Positions 16,701 to 24,180 of a stretch of DNA of 64,000 nucleotides are shown piece after piece. This stretch comes from Hymenobacter mellowenesis (GTDB taxonomy: Bacteria; Bacteroidota; Bacteroidia; Cytophagales; Hymenobacteraceae): assembly GCF_030581005.1 (NCBI RefSeq), contig NZ_JAUQSX010000002.1, positions 523,007-587,006 of the forward strand, written 5' to 3'. Within the stretch, counting starts at the first letter, position 1. Each line of letters begins with the position of its first letter. Below the pieces are notes generated by a model. The model did no database searches, had not been told where the DNA came from, and saw only the letters and a list, made by a program, of their open reading frames with translations. Position numbers and translations under genes: made by a program.

Positions 16701-17307
16701 CCTGCACCGTCTCATTAAACAGTACCCGGCCAAACCCGGCCAGCTCCTCCGGCAGGCGGCTCCAGCTTTTACCCTCCTCGGCCTGCCCCAGCGCATATTC
16801 CGCCAGCGTCTGCGACAGCAGCTTGCTGTTCGGGTCGCGGTTCACCTTGTCCAGCAGCGCGGCCACCGCGCTTTGCAGCACCGCATCCGTATCCAATTCC
16901 ACCTCAAACGTGGCCGGCAAGCCCAGTTCCCGGGTAAACGCCGTCACAATCCGCTGCACAAACGAGTCAATCGTGCTCACCCCAAAATCGGCGTAGTGGT
17001 ACAGCACCAGCCGGAACGTGGCCGCCGCCCGCCGCCGCACCTCCGCCGCCGGCAGCTTCAGCTCGGCCGCAATGTCGGCTAGCAGCGCATCCGTTTTGCC
17101 CGCCGCCGGGTAGGCAAAATTCCGCAGCGCATCCACAATGCGGTGCTTCATTTCCCCCGCCGCATCGTTGGTAAACGTAATGGCCAGCACCCGCTTGAAA
17201 TATGCTGGGTCATCGGCCCCCAGCGCCAGCAGCAGGTATTCTTTCGTTAATTGGTACGTCTTCCCCGAGCCGGCCGAAGAGGAGTAGATGCGGAAGGAGG
17301 GAGGCAT
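13771..17307 (-). CDS. UvrD/RecB-like helicase-nuclease (AddA-like)
   Basis: 1178 residues. N-terminus MPPSFRIYSSSAGSGKTYQL has the Walker A of superfamily 1A helicases (residues about 11-16). Motif II is LIDEFQDTSVLQW (about residue 395); later helicase motifs include VNYRSAREI, TTVHKAKGLAY and LYVAFTRPRHRLYV. The C-terminal 190 residues resemble the RecB/AddA nuclease, with KPDRVVLEP and LLDFRLPPP where an active nuclease has an Asp and a D-x-K motif; the lysine appears to be Arg here. It should process DNA ends for recombination repair. No AddB partner lies nearby. Two oddities are a palindromic insert encoding residues about 534-583 and a 4 x 7-bp tandem repeat near residue 987. Confidence 0.88.
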   Translation of the reverse strand: MPPSFRIYSSSAGSGKTYQLTKEYLLLALGADDPAYFKRVLAITFTNDAAGEMKHRIVDALRNFAYPAAGKTDALLADIAAELKLPAAEVRRRAAATFRLVLYHYADFGVSTIDSFVQRIVTAFTRELGLPATFEVELDTDAVLQSAVAALLDKVNRDPNSKLLSQTLAEYALGQAEEGKSWSRLPEELAGFGRVLFNETVQEAVAQLDRLSLADFRRLDKEIRARRTEIEAAFAQTQEVGAAILEQADVRVDDLYYGKSGIGQYVQKGVALLQADAGPNSYVRKTLAEDKWHGGKIKSPADKARVDAVREPLTALVATLDKMRDEYLPNYLLLAAMQPYLFHASLLSELNKIVEQISRERNVVLISEFNRRIASIVLTEPVPFLYERLGEKYEHILIDEFQDTSVLQWNNLLPLVENTLANGHSSLAVGDAKQAIYRWRGGEMEQILRLHQGNTEALAARAREPEMRELLRGRYESFRGKLEPRALQVNYRSAREIIDFNNSFFEAVSTRHEALGLVTGIYDKDFGQEAPTFTPPPSPLPGGEGGLDSSYSSNLVYKNDDEDSSLGIETSPPPHRGGARGGVSGHVELLFTQKDAPALRYDPATGAYTTEPLPGHAAEALLGYDESTCYLTLQLVEQALRDGYELQDISVLCRTRGASKTIAKFLKERGYAIISADSLALEFAEVVNLLVSILRVLHQPADTLARAEALLLVDKVVRGLAPTPARARHIAAVANAAGGTSFFDELRALGYDVNEAETGSLGLYELAERLLNLFGLLGRNGESDYLFRFLDLTLEYSLKFGNNLGNFLTHWEERKGRISINAPGGRAAITITTVHKAKGLAYGVVIVPFADWSLEPHRGTLLWGHLEAGQKPIELMPDVAVVSLSKGIQQTVLGGQYDEEREKTFLEGLNTLYVAFTRPRHRLYVISKRPEPQKTTKTDELDAAAPTTAARTVADLLHGYLLGRGEWQEEQVSFVVSKGTPAAAKKPNTQHPTPNTYELTNLAAAPWEERLKLRRHATTLFDFDEQKAQSEWNRKLHFALRRLLTAGDVGRVASQLVAEGILSAKERPALVESLETLVSDPRLAPYFAPHLSVETEREILVGGVKLRDYKPDRVVLEPSLEAHHRLGGRVTLLDFRLPPPQEKHKRLLRNYATLFEQLGYAEVRGVIYYFGTGEVVEV
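14321..14348. repeat. Four tandem copies of GTGTTGG inside the helicase-nuclease gene
   Basis: Exactly four 7-bp units lie in the coding region and give the peptide PNTQHPTPNT on the minus strand. As seven is not a multiple of three, loss or gain of one unit would shift the frame just before the nuclease domain. Confidence 0.9.
15560..15708. repeat. In-frame palindromic element inside the helicase-nuclease gene
   Basis: Left arm 15560-15599 (ACCCCACCCCTAGCCCC...) and right arm 15666-15708 are near-perfect inverted repeats around an AT-rich 66-nt centre. On the minus strand it is read through as TPPPSPLPGGEGG, an acidic centre (KNDDEDSS) and SPPPHRGGARGG. It lies between helicase motifs in a region likely to be a surface loop. 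Confidence 0.92.
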
Positions 17308-17346
17308 GTATATTTGATTTTGTTAACAAGCGAAATAGCAATAGTT

Positions 17347-17802
17347 ATGAGAATCTATAAATTGCTGCTGCCTGTATTGGGACTTGTTTTGATAGGGGTT
17401 GATGCAAAGGCACAACAGAAGTTAATAGTTGCTAAGAAAACAAAGCCTATTTCAACTCCTAATTTTGTTGTATTGCCTTATTACGCCTCTGATTCGGATA
17501 TTACCGGCTTTGAAAAGGAAGCGAAACCTGCACCCCTTAATAATGAAGAATTAAGTAAAGTAGAGATGGTTTTAATTCGTGCCGCTCAAGAAAATAAATT
17601 GAAGGTATATAAACGACAATACGTTTGCGTTATTGACCAGCACGGAGACAAACTCGTATGGGTGAATTGCTTCTGTCATGCATTCAACGATTGGAGAAAC
17701 AGCATCCAAATGGTCATGGATGGAGGAGACTGTTTTTATAGCTTAATTATTAATTTAAGTACTGGCAAGTATACCGGCTTAATAGTTAACGGGGAGGCAT
17801 AG
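17347..17802 (+). CDS. Hypothetical secreted protein
   Basis: 151 residues from MRIYKLLLPVLGLVLIGVDA, a signal peptide ending KAQQ. The mature part is not recognised. It has VCVIDQHGDKLVWVNCFCHA, a block shared by small secreted proteins of Bacteroidota, and ends STGKYTGLIVNGEA. Three cysteines in the mature region could pair in the periplasm. The gene is AT-rich compared with its neighbours and stops one base before the convergent thioesterase stop codon. The ATG at 17347 begins the signal peptide and is preferred to longer starts that overlap the helicase gene. Confidence 0.75.
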   Translation: MRIYKLLLPVLGLVLIGVDAKAQQKLIVAKKTKPISTPNFVVLPYYASDSDITGFEKEAKPAPLNNEELSKVEMVLIRAAQENKLKVYKRQYVCVIDQHGDKLVWVNCFCHAFNDWRNSIQMVMDGGDCFYSLIINLSTGKYTGLIVNGEA

Positions 17803-18231
17803 CTAACTTGGCCGTAGCCAACTCACCATCTCCGCCGTCACGCGCACCGGCCGGCCGCTCTTGGGGTCGAGCAGCACCCAGGTCGTTTCCGCCTCGCACA
17901 GCAGCACGCCATCGGCGGCGCGGGTAAGACGGGTGTAGCGTAGCGACGTGGCCCCGCTGGTTTTGCCTACCCAGGTGCTGGCCCGCAGCGTCTCGCCCGC
18001 AAAGGCCGATTGCAGGTAGCGAATCCGGTGCTCGCGCACCACCCAGATAATCTGGTCGCGCAGCTCAGCCGGGCAGATGCTGAGCCAGTGCGCGCCCGCC
18101 ACGTCCTGCACCCAACGCACGTATTCCACGTTATTGGCGTGGCCCAGCGCATCAATGGCGCTGGCCGGAACTTGAAAATCGTGCGAAAAAGCATGGGCGG
18201 GCGCGTCGGGCATGGGGGAGGCGGTGTGCAT
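17803..18231 (-). CDS. Acyl-CoA thioesterase, YbgC/FadM hotdog family
   Basis: About 142 residues. The 4HBT motif is SAIDALGHANNVEYVRWVQD (about residues 25-45), where the Asp and the His-x-Asn-Asn form the active site of 4-hydroxybenzoyl-CoA-type thioesterases. The middle strands (RIRYLQSAFAGETLRAST) and the end (TTWVLLDPKSGRPVRV) follow the hotdog pattern. It probably cleaves short or branched acyl-CoA in the cytoplasm. Two ATG starts are possible (18231 and 18213); the longer is given, without strong support. A palindromic repeat lies upstream. Confidence 0.88.
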   Translation of the reverse strand: MHTASPMPDAPAHAFSHDFQVPASAIDALGHANNVEYVRWVQDVAGAHWLSICPAELRDQIIWVVREHRIRYLQSAFAGETLRASTWVGKTSGATSLRYTRLTRAADGVLLCEAETTWVLLDPKSGRPVRVTAEMVSWLRPS

Positions 18232-18256
18232 AATTAAGAAAGCCAGGCACAAAAGA

Positions 18257-18353
18257 ACGTCATGCTGAGCGCAGCCGAAGCATCTCGCTTGCGTCGTTGA
18301 ACGATTGAGTTACCACTACAAGCGAGATGCTTCGGCTGCGCTCAGCATGACGT
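18257..18353. repeat. Intergenic palindrome, GTCATGC family, copy 2
   Basis: Perfect 34-nt arms (18257-18290, 18320-18353) share ACGTCATGCTGAGCGCAGCC and GAAGCATCTCGCTT. The centre carries AACGATTGAGTTACCAC, which also occurs in other copies. It lies in the divergent gap between the thioesterase and the cold-shock gene. Confidence 0.95.
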
Positions 18354-18416
18354 GCTGTTTATGATATGTGCTGTTGTGGGCACCATCAGCGTCCATCGAA
18401 AAAAATATCTATCGAC

Positions 18417-18446
18417 TTGGTCATTTGGAATTTCTGCCTATCTTTG
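18417..18446 (+). promoter_or_regulatory. Bacteroidota-type promoter of the cold-shock gene
   Basis: TTG at 18417-18419, a 19-bp spacer and TATCTTTG at 18439-18446 fit the TTG / TAnnTTTG consensus of the Bacteroidota sigma factor. It predicts a start near 18452 and a leader of about 60 nt before the ATG at 18511. Confidence 0.8.
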
Positions 18447-18510
18447 ACGCAACCTAAGACATCAAGCCACGGTGGCCCAAACGCTTAGGGAAACTCCACA
18501 ACCAACCACC

Positions 18511-18705
18511 ATGCCCACCGGAACGGTAAAATTCTTTAATGACACCAAAGGCTTTGGTTTCATCAAAAACGACGAAACTGGCGAAGACATCTTCGTTCAC
18601 ATCAGCGACCTCCAAGTTAGCTCGATTCGCGAAAACGACAAAGTTCAATACGAAGTAGCTCAGGGCAAAAAAGGCCCGAACGCCGTAAAAGTATCGCTGG
18701 TTTAA
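18511..18705 (+). CDS. csp: Cold-shock domain protein (CspA family)
   Basis: 64 residues, MPTGTVKFFNDTKGFGFIKN, with both RNA-binding motifs of the cold-shock fold: KGFGFI (RNP1) and DIFVHIS (RNP2). It binds single-stranded RNA or DNA and probably loosens RNA structure as a chaperone. The start at 18511 gives the standard length; the upstream open frame is leader. It has a good promoter at 18417-18446 and a strong terminator at 18732-18756, so it is monocistronic. A DEAD-box helicase follows on the same strand, a pairing that makes sense for cold adaptation. Confidence 0.97.
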   Translation: MPTGTVKFFNDTKGFGFIKNDETGEDIFVHISDLQVSSIRENDKVQYEVAQGKKGPNAVKVSLV

Positions 18706-18731
18706 TTCAGCCGCAGCTTTGCAACCCTAAG

Positions 18732-18756
18732 AAAGCCCGCCTATGGCGGGCTTTTT
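18732..18756 (+). terminator. Rho-independent terminator of csp
   Basis: AAAGCCCGCC (18732-18741) pairs with GGCGGGCTTT (18745-18754), followed by a T run. Confidence 0.92.
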
Positions 18757-18802
18757 TTTGTGCCGTGTGGGGATGCCTGAACAATACAAGAACGAAAACA
18801 GC

Positions 18803-18913
18803 ACGTCATGCTGAGCGCAGCCGAAGCATCTCGCGTGTGGTAGTAACTCAATCGTCAAACGATTATGATTAGTGGTCGCACGCGAGATGCTTCGGCTGCG
18901 CTCAGCATGACGT
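18803..18913. repeat. Intergenic palindrome, GTCATGC family, copy 3
   Basis: Perfect 35-nt arms (18803-18837, 18879-18913) match copy 2 over about 32 nt. The centre contains GTAACTCAATCGT, the complement of the centre of copy 2, so the two copies lie in opposite orientation. Confidence 0.95.
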
Positions 18914-18963
18914 TCTTTTAAAATCATGTTCTCCACCCATTAGCTTTTCCAAAATAAAAATCC

Positions 18964-19151
18964 TACCTTTGCACCCGCATTTGAGGACGGCCCAAGTCCG
19001 CGCAAGCCTGAGAGAGGCGCTAACGCATTGGCCGCGTAGTTTTTTGGTTGTTTTTTCCCACCTGATTGTGACAAGGTAGTAGGAGGGAAAACGTCGCTGA
19101 GTACGGCTGTTTTCAGAGCTAAGTCTCTTTTCCCCCTTATCAACTCCACTC
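18964..19151 (+). promoter_or_regulatory. -7 box and long 5' leader of the DEAD-box helicase gene
   Basis: TACCTTTG at 18964-18971 fits the -7 consensus; no good TTG lies 19-21 bp upstream. If used, the mRNA would have a leader of about 175 nt. The leader contains TTTTCCC (19053-19059) pairing with GGGAAAA (19085-19091) and has no open frame of note. Long leaders are common on cold-regulated helicase and cold-shock mRNAs, but any regulation here is inferred. Confidence 0.5.
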
Positions 19152-21164
19152 ATGGAAGCTGAAAAAATTGTGGTTCGCTTTGACGAACTGAACCTCTCCG
19201 AGGAAGTACAACGCGCCATCACCGAGATGGGCTACGAGGAAGCCTCGGCCATCCAGTCGGCCGCCATTCCCGTGCTGCTCGCCGGCAAAGACGTTATCGG
19301 CCAGGCCCAGACGGGTACCGGCAAAACGGCTGCCTTCTCCATTCCCGCCATCGACAACATTGATACCGAGAGCAAGGACGTGCAGGTATTGGTGCTCTGC
19401 CCCACCCGCGAGCTCGCGGTGCAGGTTTCGGGCGAAATCCAGAAGCTGGGCAAATACAAGCGTGGCCTGATGGTGGTGCCCATTTATGGTGGTAGTCCTT
19501 ATGACCGTCAGCTCCGCGCCCTGGAGCGCGGCGTGCAGATTGTGATTGGCACGCCCGGCCGGGTGATGGACCACATCGAGCGCGGCACCCTGCGCCTCGA
19601 CAAAACCACCAAGATTATTCTGGATGAAGCCGACGAGATGCTCGACATGGGCTTCCGCGACGACATCGAGTTCATTCTGAGCAAGATGCCCGAGCAGCGC
19701 CAGACGGTGTTCTTCTCGGCCACGATGAGCAAGCCCATCATGGAGCTCACCAAAAAATATCAGCGCGAGCCGCAGATTGTGAAGGTGAACCACCAGACCA
19801 TGACGGTGACCAACATCGAGCAGAGCTACTACGAGGTGCGCGGCCCCCAGAAAAAGGACGTGCTGACCCGTTTGCTCGACATGTTCAACCTGAAGTCGAC
19901 CATCGTTTTCGCCAACACCAAGCGCATGGTGGACGAAATCGTGGCCGACCTGCAAGCCAAAGGCTACTTCGCCGAAGGTCTGCACGGCGACATGGGCCAG
20001 CAGCAGCGCCAGAACACGCTCGATAAATTCCGCAAAGGCACGCTGGAAGTGCTGGTAGCCACCGACGTAGCCGCCCGCGGCATCGACGTGGACAATGTGG
20101 AAGCCGTCGTGAACTACGACCTGCCCGCCGACGAAGAATACTACGTGCACCGCATCGGCCGCACGGGCCGCGCCGGCAAGAGCGGCAAGGCCTTCACCTT
20201 CGTGAGCGGCCGCGACATCTATAAGCTGCGCGACATCATGCGCTTCACCAAGGCCCAGATTAAGCTGGAGCAGGTGCCGTCGTTTGCCGATGTATCGGAA
20301 GTGAAAACCACGCTGTTCCTGAACCAGATTAAAGAAATCGTGGAGAAGGGCAACCTGGAGAAATACGTGGGCCGCGTGCAGCGCCTGCTCGACCAGGGTG
20401 ACGAAATCACCTCGCTCGACATTGCCGCCGCGCTGCTAAAAATGACCATGAAGGAGGACAAGAGCGCGCAGCAGAGCCTCGACGCCAGCAAGGCAGCCGG
20501 CCAGGCCCGCCCCGGCTACACCCGCCTGTTCGTGACCATGGGCAAGAAAGACCGGATTCACCCCCGCGACATCGTGGATTTGATTTCGGAATCGAGCAAC
20601 CTGACCGGTGCCAAAGTGGGCGACATCGCCCTCTACGACAAGTTCAGCTTCGTGGAAGTACCGTCGGAATTTGCCGACGAGATTGTGAGCAAGCTGGGCC
20701 GCACCAGCATCCAGGGCACGCCGGTTAGCTTCAGCATCGCTACGCCGGTGCAGGACGCGGCGGCCAAGGAAGAAGGCTTTAACCGCATGGGCGGTGGCGG
20801 CCCGGGCGGCTTCGGCGGCGACCGGGAGCGTCGTCCGTTCAACGGCGGTGAGCGCCGTGAGGGCGGCTACGGTGGCGGCTACAAAGGCGGCAACCGCGGC
20901 GGTGGCAGCTTCGGCGGCGGCGAGCGTCGTGAGGGTGGCTACGGCGGCGGTTACAAAGGCAACCGCGACGGTGGCAGCAGCTACGGCAATCGCCCCAGCT
21001 ACGGCGACCGTCGTGAAGGCGGCACCGGCAAGTCGGGCTACGGCAACCGCCCCAGCTACGGCGACAAGCCCAGCTATGGCAACAAGCCGAGCTACGGCAC
21101 GCCCCGCGAGTACGACACGCGCCCCGCACCCCGTGCGCCCCGCAACGAGAGCTTCGACGAATAG
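19152..21164 (+). CDS. deaD: DEAD-box RNA helicase with DbpA-type RNA-binding domain (DeaD/CshA-like)
   Basis: 670 residues. The helicase core (about 1-370) has [11 protein letters not shown] (motif I), PTRELAVQV, DEADEMLDMGF (motif II), FSATM (III), [13 protein letters not shown] (V) and [10 protein letters not shown] (VI). Residues about 455-535 (YTRLFVTMGKKDRIHPRDIV and following) resemble the DbpA/CsdA C-terminal RRM. The last 125 residues are Gly/Arg/Tyr-rich repeats (GGERREGGYGGGYKGG, then NRPSYGD units), a flexible RNA-binding tail. It probably unwinds rRNA precursors and mRNA, especially in the cold. A long leader precedes it and a terminator follows at 21236-21264. Confidence 0.95.
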   Translation: MEAEKIVVRFDELNLSEEVQRAITEMGYEEASAIQSAAIPVLLAGKDVIGQAQTGTGKTAAFSIPAIDNIDTESKDVQVLVLCPTRELAVQVSGEIQKLGKYKRGLMVVPIYGGSPYDRQLRALERGVQIVIGTPGRVMDHIERGTLRLDKTTKIILDEADEMLDMGFRDDIEFILSKMPEQRQTVFFSATMSKPIMELTKKYQREPQIVKVNHQTMTVTNIEQSYYEVRGPQKKDVLTRLLDMFNLKSTIVFANTKRMVDEIVADLQAKGYFAEGLHGDMGQQQRQNTLDKFRKGTLEVLVATDVAARGIDVDNVEAVVNYDLPADEEYYVHRIGRTGRAGKSGKAFTFVSGRDIYKLRDIMRFTKAQIKLEQVPSFADVSEVKTTLFLNQIKEIVEKGNLEKYVGRVQRLLDQGDEITSLDIAAALLKMTMKEDKSAQQSLDASKAAGQARPGYTRLFVTMGKKDRIHPRDIVDLISESSNLTGAKVGDIALYDKFSFVEVPSEFADEIVSKLGRTSIQGTPVSFSIATPVQDAAAKEEGFNRMGGGGPGGFGGDRERRPFNGGERREGGYGGGYKGGNRGGGSFGGGERREGGYGGGYKGNRDGGSSYGNRPSYGDRREGGTGKSGYGNRPSYGDKPSYGNKPSYGTPREYDTRPAPRAPRNESFDE

Positions 21165-21235
21165 GCTATTCGTGAATGAACTGGATTAACCAGCTGTGAC
21201 GATATAAGTGTTTATTAAGAAGAAGGTTAGAAGAC

Positions 21236-21264
21236 AAAAAAGCCGCTCATTGAGCGGCTTTTTT
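21236..21264 (+). terminator. Rho-independent terminator (bidirectional)
   Basis: AAAAAAGCCGCTC (21236-21248) pairs with GAGCGGCTTTTTT (21252-21264) around a 3-nt loop. It can end both the helicase gene and the convergent DUF2383 gene. Confidence 0.93.
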
Positions 21265-21295
21265 GTTGGGCTTTAAGCAAGGATGTTGCTGCAAA

Positions 21296-21754
21296 CTACT
21301 TCGACGAATCGCGCAGAGCTTTGATTTTGTCGTGGCCTTCTACTACGCCCTGATACTGCTTTTCGATAACTGATTTCAGGCCGGCGGGCAGGCCTTCGGC
21401 TTTCAGCGCGGTTTGGTAGGCTTTCTTGGCATAGTCTTCGCCGCGCTCGCACTCGGCGAGGATGCTGTGACGGTCTTTGCCGGTTACGGCCGATTTCAGG
21501 TCAATCCAGGCGCGGTGCACGGCACCGGTGATGGAGCCCTGGGCGCCTTCGTTGGTGTCGGGCTTGAGGTCCAGCTTGAACATCTGGTCCTCGATTTCAT
21601 TGAGGTAGCTCGAACGCTGGGCGGCGAAATGCTTGAAGGTGTCTTTCAGGTCGGCGTCTTGTACGTCAACCATGGCTTCGGCGTAGCCTTTCTGGCCGTC
21701 TTTGAGGGTTTCAACCAGTTCGTTGAGCAGGGCTTGGGTGGCTTTGGCTTCCAT
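21296..21754 (-). CDS. PA2169-type four-helix-bundle protein (DUF2383)
   Basis: 152 residues, MEAKATQALLNELVETLKDG. Four amphipathic helices carry ferritin-like spacing of acidic residues and His (FKHFAAQRSSYLNEIEDQM, LAECERGEDYAKKAYQTAL). This matches the DUF2383/PA2169 family of ferritin-like bundles of unknown role, often linked with stress or stationary phase. No signal peptide. Stands alone and shares a bidirectional terminator with the helicase gene. Confidence 0.85.
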   Translation of the reverse strand: MEAKATQALLNELVETLKDGQKGYAEAMVDVQDADLKDTFKHFAAQRSSYLNEIEDQMFKLDLKPDTNEGAQGSITGAVHRAWIDLKSAVTGKDRHSILAECERGEDYAKKAYQTALKAEGLPAGLKSVIEKQYQGVVEGHDKIKALRDSSK

Positions 21755-21815
21755 GTGGAAAGAGTATTTTGAGGTGAAAGATTATGCCTCGTTTACTCTC
21801 TGTCGGCGCGGAAGG

Positions 21816-23090
21816 TTACACGGTCACTGCCGATGATTCCGCCATGGCCCGACCGGCCAGATAGCCAGTCGTCCAGGCCGCCTGGAAGTTGAAGCCGCCG
21901 GTGATGCCGTCAATATCCAGCACTTCGCCGGCGAAGTACAGGCCGGGCACGCGGCGGCTCTGCATGGTTTTGAGGTCGATTTCGGCGAGTGATACCCCGC
22001 CGCAGGTCACAAATTCTTCCTTATAAGTGGTTTTGCCGCGCACGGCCAGGGGCGAGCGGAGCAGCAGTTCCAGCAGGCGGTTTTGCGCTTTGGCGGGTAC
22101 GTCGCTCCACCGCAGCTCGGGGCCAATGCCCGCTTGCTCGGTCAGATTGCGCCAGAGGCGTTGGGGCAGGCCAAACTGCGGGTTGGCGGCCACGGTTTTC
22201 CTGCCGTTTTCCTGCCGGAACTGTTGTAGCCAGGGCCGCAGGGTTTCTTCGGTAAACGTAGGAATCCAGTTAATCAGGGCGGTGCCGACGTAGCCCAGCT
22301 CGCTCAGGCGACGGGCGCCCCAGGCCGAGAGTTTGAGTACGGCCGGGCCGCTCACGCCCCAGTGGGTGACCAGGAGCGGGCCTTCGTATTGCAGCTTTTC
22401 GCCGGCAAGTACCACGCGAGCTTGCGGTACGCTCACACCCATGAGCTCGCTCAGGGGCGAGTTGGGCACGTTGAAGGTGAAGAGTGATGGGACCGGCTCG
22501 GCAATGGTGTGGCCCAAGGCGCGAAGCCAGTCGTAATTGGCGCTTTTGGGGTTGCCGCCGGTGGCAATCAGCAGGCGGCTCACTTGTAAGGTCTGGTTGA
22601 GCTTGGTGGCACCGCTGCCACTAAGTTTCAAAGAGAAGCTGCCAGTGGGCAAGGGCTGAATCTCATCCACGCTCACATTGGTAATGATGCGGACGCCGGC
22701 CTGACGGGCCGCTTCTTCCAGCGCCCGCGCAATGGTTTCGCTGGAATCGGTGGAGGGGAACATCCGGCCATCGGCTTCCATCTTGAGCGCCACGCCGCGT
22801 TTAGCAAACCAGGCAATGGTTTCGGCCACCCCAAATTGCTGAAATGCCGACTTCAACTGCTTGCTGCCGCGCGGATAGTGCGCTACCAGCTGCGCAGCCG
22901 ACTCGCAGGCGTGGGTCACGTTGCAGCGCCCGCCGCCCGAGATGCGGACTTTGCTAAGCAGCTTCCCCGTTTTTTCCAGCAAAACCACTTGCAAGCTGGG
23001 GTTGGCTTCGGCGCAGGCGATGGCGCCGAAAAAGCCGGCGGCACCGCCACCTAGCACGGCTACAAGAGGTCGGGACGCATCAATATTCAC
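21816..23090 (-). CDS. NAD(P)/FAD-dependent oxidoreductase, HI0933/YhiN family
   Basis: 424 residues. The N-terminus has the FAD Rossmann motif VAVLGGGAAGFFGAI (residues about 10-24) and then LLSKVRISGGGRCNVTHACE, the signature of the YhiN/HI0933 family. The end, EVLDIDGITGGFNFQAAWTT, is also diagnostic. The family is widespread and soluble; its substrate is not known. Length is typical (about 400). The next gene, an epimerase, lies 37 bp away on the same strand, so the two may be co-transcribed. Confidence 0.93.
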   Translation of the reverse strand: MNIDASRPLVAVLGGGAAGFFGAIACAEANPSLQVVLLEKTGKLLSKVRISGGGRCNVTHACESAAQLVAHYPRGSKQLKSAFQQFGVAETIAWFAKRGVALKMEADGRMFPSTDSSETIARALEEAARQAGVRIITNVSVDEIQPLPTGSFSLKLSGSGATKLNQTLQVSRLLIATGGNPKSANYDWLRALGHTIAEPVPSLFTFNVPNSPLSELMGVSVPQARVVLAGEKLQYEGPLLVTHWGVSGPAVLKLSAWGARRLSELGYVGTALINWIPTFTEETLRPWLQQFRQENGRKTVAANPQFGLPQRLWRNLTEQAGIGPELRWSDVPAKAQNRLLELLLRSPLAVRGKTTYKEEFVTCGGVSLAEIDLKTMQSRRVPGLYFAGEVLDIDGITGGFNFQAAWTTGYLAGRAMAESSAVTV

Positions 23091-23127
23091 CCGGCAAAGG
23101 TACGGCCGCTATTGCGCAGTAGCCGGG

Positions 23128-24006
23128 CTAACAGTACGCCAACGCTCCCAGCACATCGTCGTGCTGGAATTGATAGGGCAGCAACGAACGCACTAGGCTG
23201 CTGTCAATGGTTTTGCCGCTGCCGTTGGTTTCCTGTTTAAATGTGGGCGGTTCCAACCTCAGGTATTGCGCGGCAGCTGGGTAAAAATCGCGCCGCAGTG
23301 GGTGTTCCTGGGCACAAACATTGAAGGTGTGACCCCACACGCGATGCTGAATGATGGCCGATAGCACGCCCACCACATCGGTGAGATGCACCAGGTTGAC
23401 GGGAGCATTGCCTTGCGCCAACTCGCGGCGGCCGGCTAGGAAGCGGCCGGGCGCACGGTCGGGTCCAATTAGGCCGCCCAGGCGCACTACGGTGCTTTTC
23501 CACTGGCCGTAGCGCGGCACGAAGTGGCCTTCGGCGCGCAGCACGTCGGAGGCGGCATCTCGGGTGCTGATTGCGTCGGTTTCGCGCATGACGCGGGGCT
23601 CGTCGGGGTACACGCTGGTCGAACTGACGAACAAAACGTGGGGTGTGCCTGCTTTCGCTACGGCCCGGTGGACTGGGCGCAGCAGTGTGGGGTAGGCCCC
23701 CGCGGCGGCGGCGCGGGGCGGCACATTCAGCACCAGCACATCGGCGGCTTTCAGCAGACGCAGGAGCAGGGCCTCGGATGTGGTATCAAATTCGGAGCCC
23801 AATCGGAATAAATGCGGCTGGATACCAGCGGCTTCCATCCCAGCGATGTTTTCGGGCGTGGTGGTAGTGCCCAGCACCACATGGCCGGCGGCGGCCAACG
23901 AACGGGCTAGGGCCAGCCCCAGCCAACCACAACCCAACACTAATACGGTGGGGAATTCCGCTCCCGATGTTGTGCTCGCGGAGCCCCCGGAAATGGAACT
24001 TGTCAT
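23128..24006 (-). CDS. NAD(P)-dependent epimerase/dehydratase-like SDR (YeeZ type)
   Basis: 292 residues from MTSSISGGSAS. The cofactor motif is VLVLGCGWLGLALA (GxGxxG, residues about 22-35), and VLFVSSTSVYPDEP is the Ser/Tyr region of extended SDRs, followed by RDAASDVLRAEG. This matches the YeeZ-like SDR family, which lacks a clear assigned substrate. Start chosen at ATG 24004-24006; the upstream open frame reads as leader. Probably co-transcribed with the flavoprotein downstream. Confidence 0.85.
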   Translation of the reverse strand: MTSSISGGSASTTSGAEFPTVLVLGCGWLGLALARSLAAAGHVVLGTTTTPENIAGMEAAGIQPHLFRLGSEFDTTSEALLLRLLKAADVLVLNVPPRAAAAGAYPTLLRPVHRAVAKAGTPHVLFVSSTSVYPDEPRVMRETDAISTRDAASDVLRAEGHFVPRYGQWKSTVVRLGGLIGPDRAPGRFLAGRRELAQGNAPVNLVHLTDVVGVLSAIIQHRVWGHTFNVCAQEHPLRRDFYPAAAQYLRLEPPTFKQETNGSGKTIDSSLVRSLLPYQFQHDDVLGALAYC

Positions 24007-24180
24007 GTCAACCCAACAAAAAAATCGCCTTAATGGCACGAAGGTGCGAAAAAAATAACTAATACTATATTCGGCAACCAAAATAAGTTGCCTGATGCAA
24101 CGGCCGTGGCTTGATGGCCCGCCGCTAGTACCTTCGGGCGGCGGACTTTGCCGCGCTTCCCACCCTCATTCTGCTCCCGC

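Noticed and set aside
19140..20150. 336-codon open frame antisense to the DEAD-box gene
   Set aside because: Shadow of the helicase; no motifs, overlaps a sure gene entirely.
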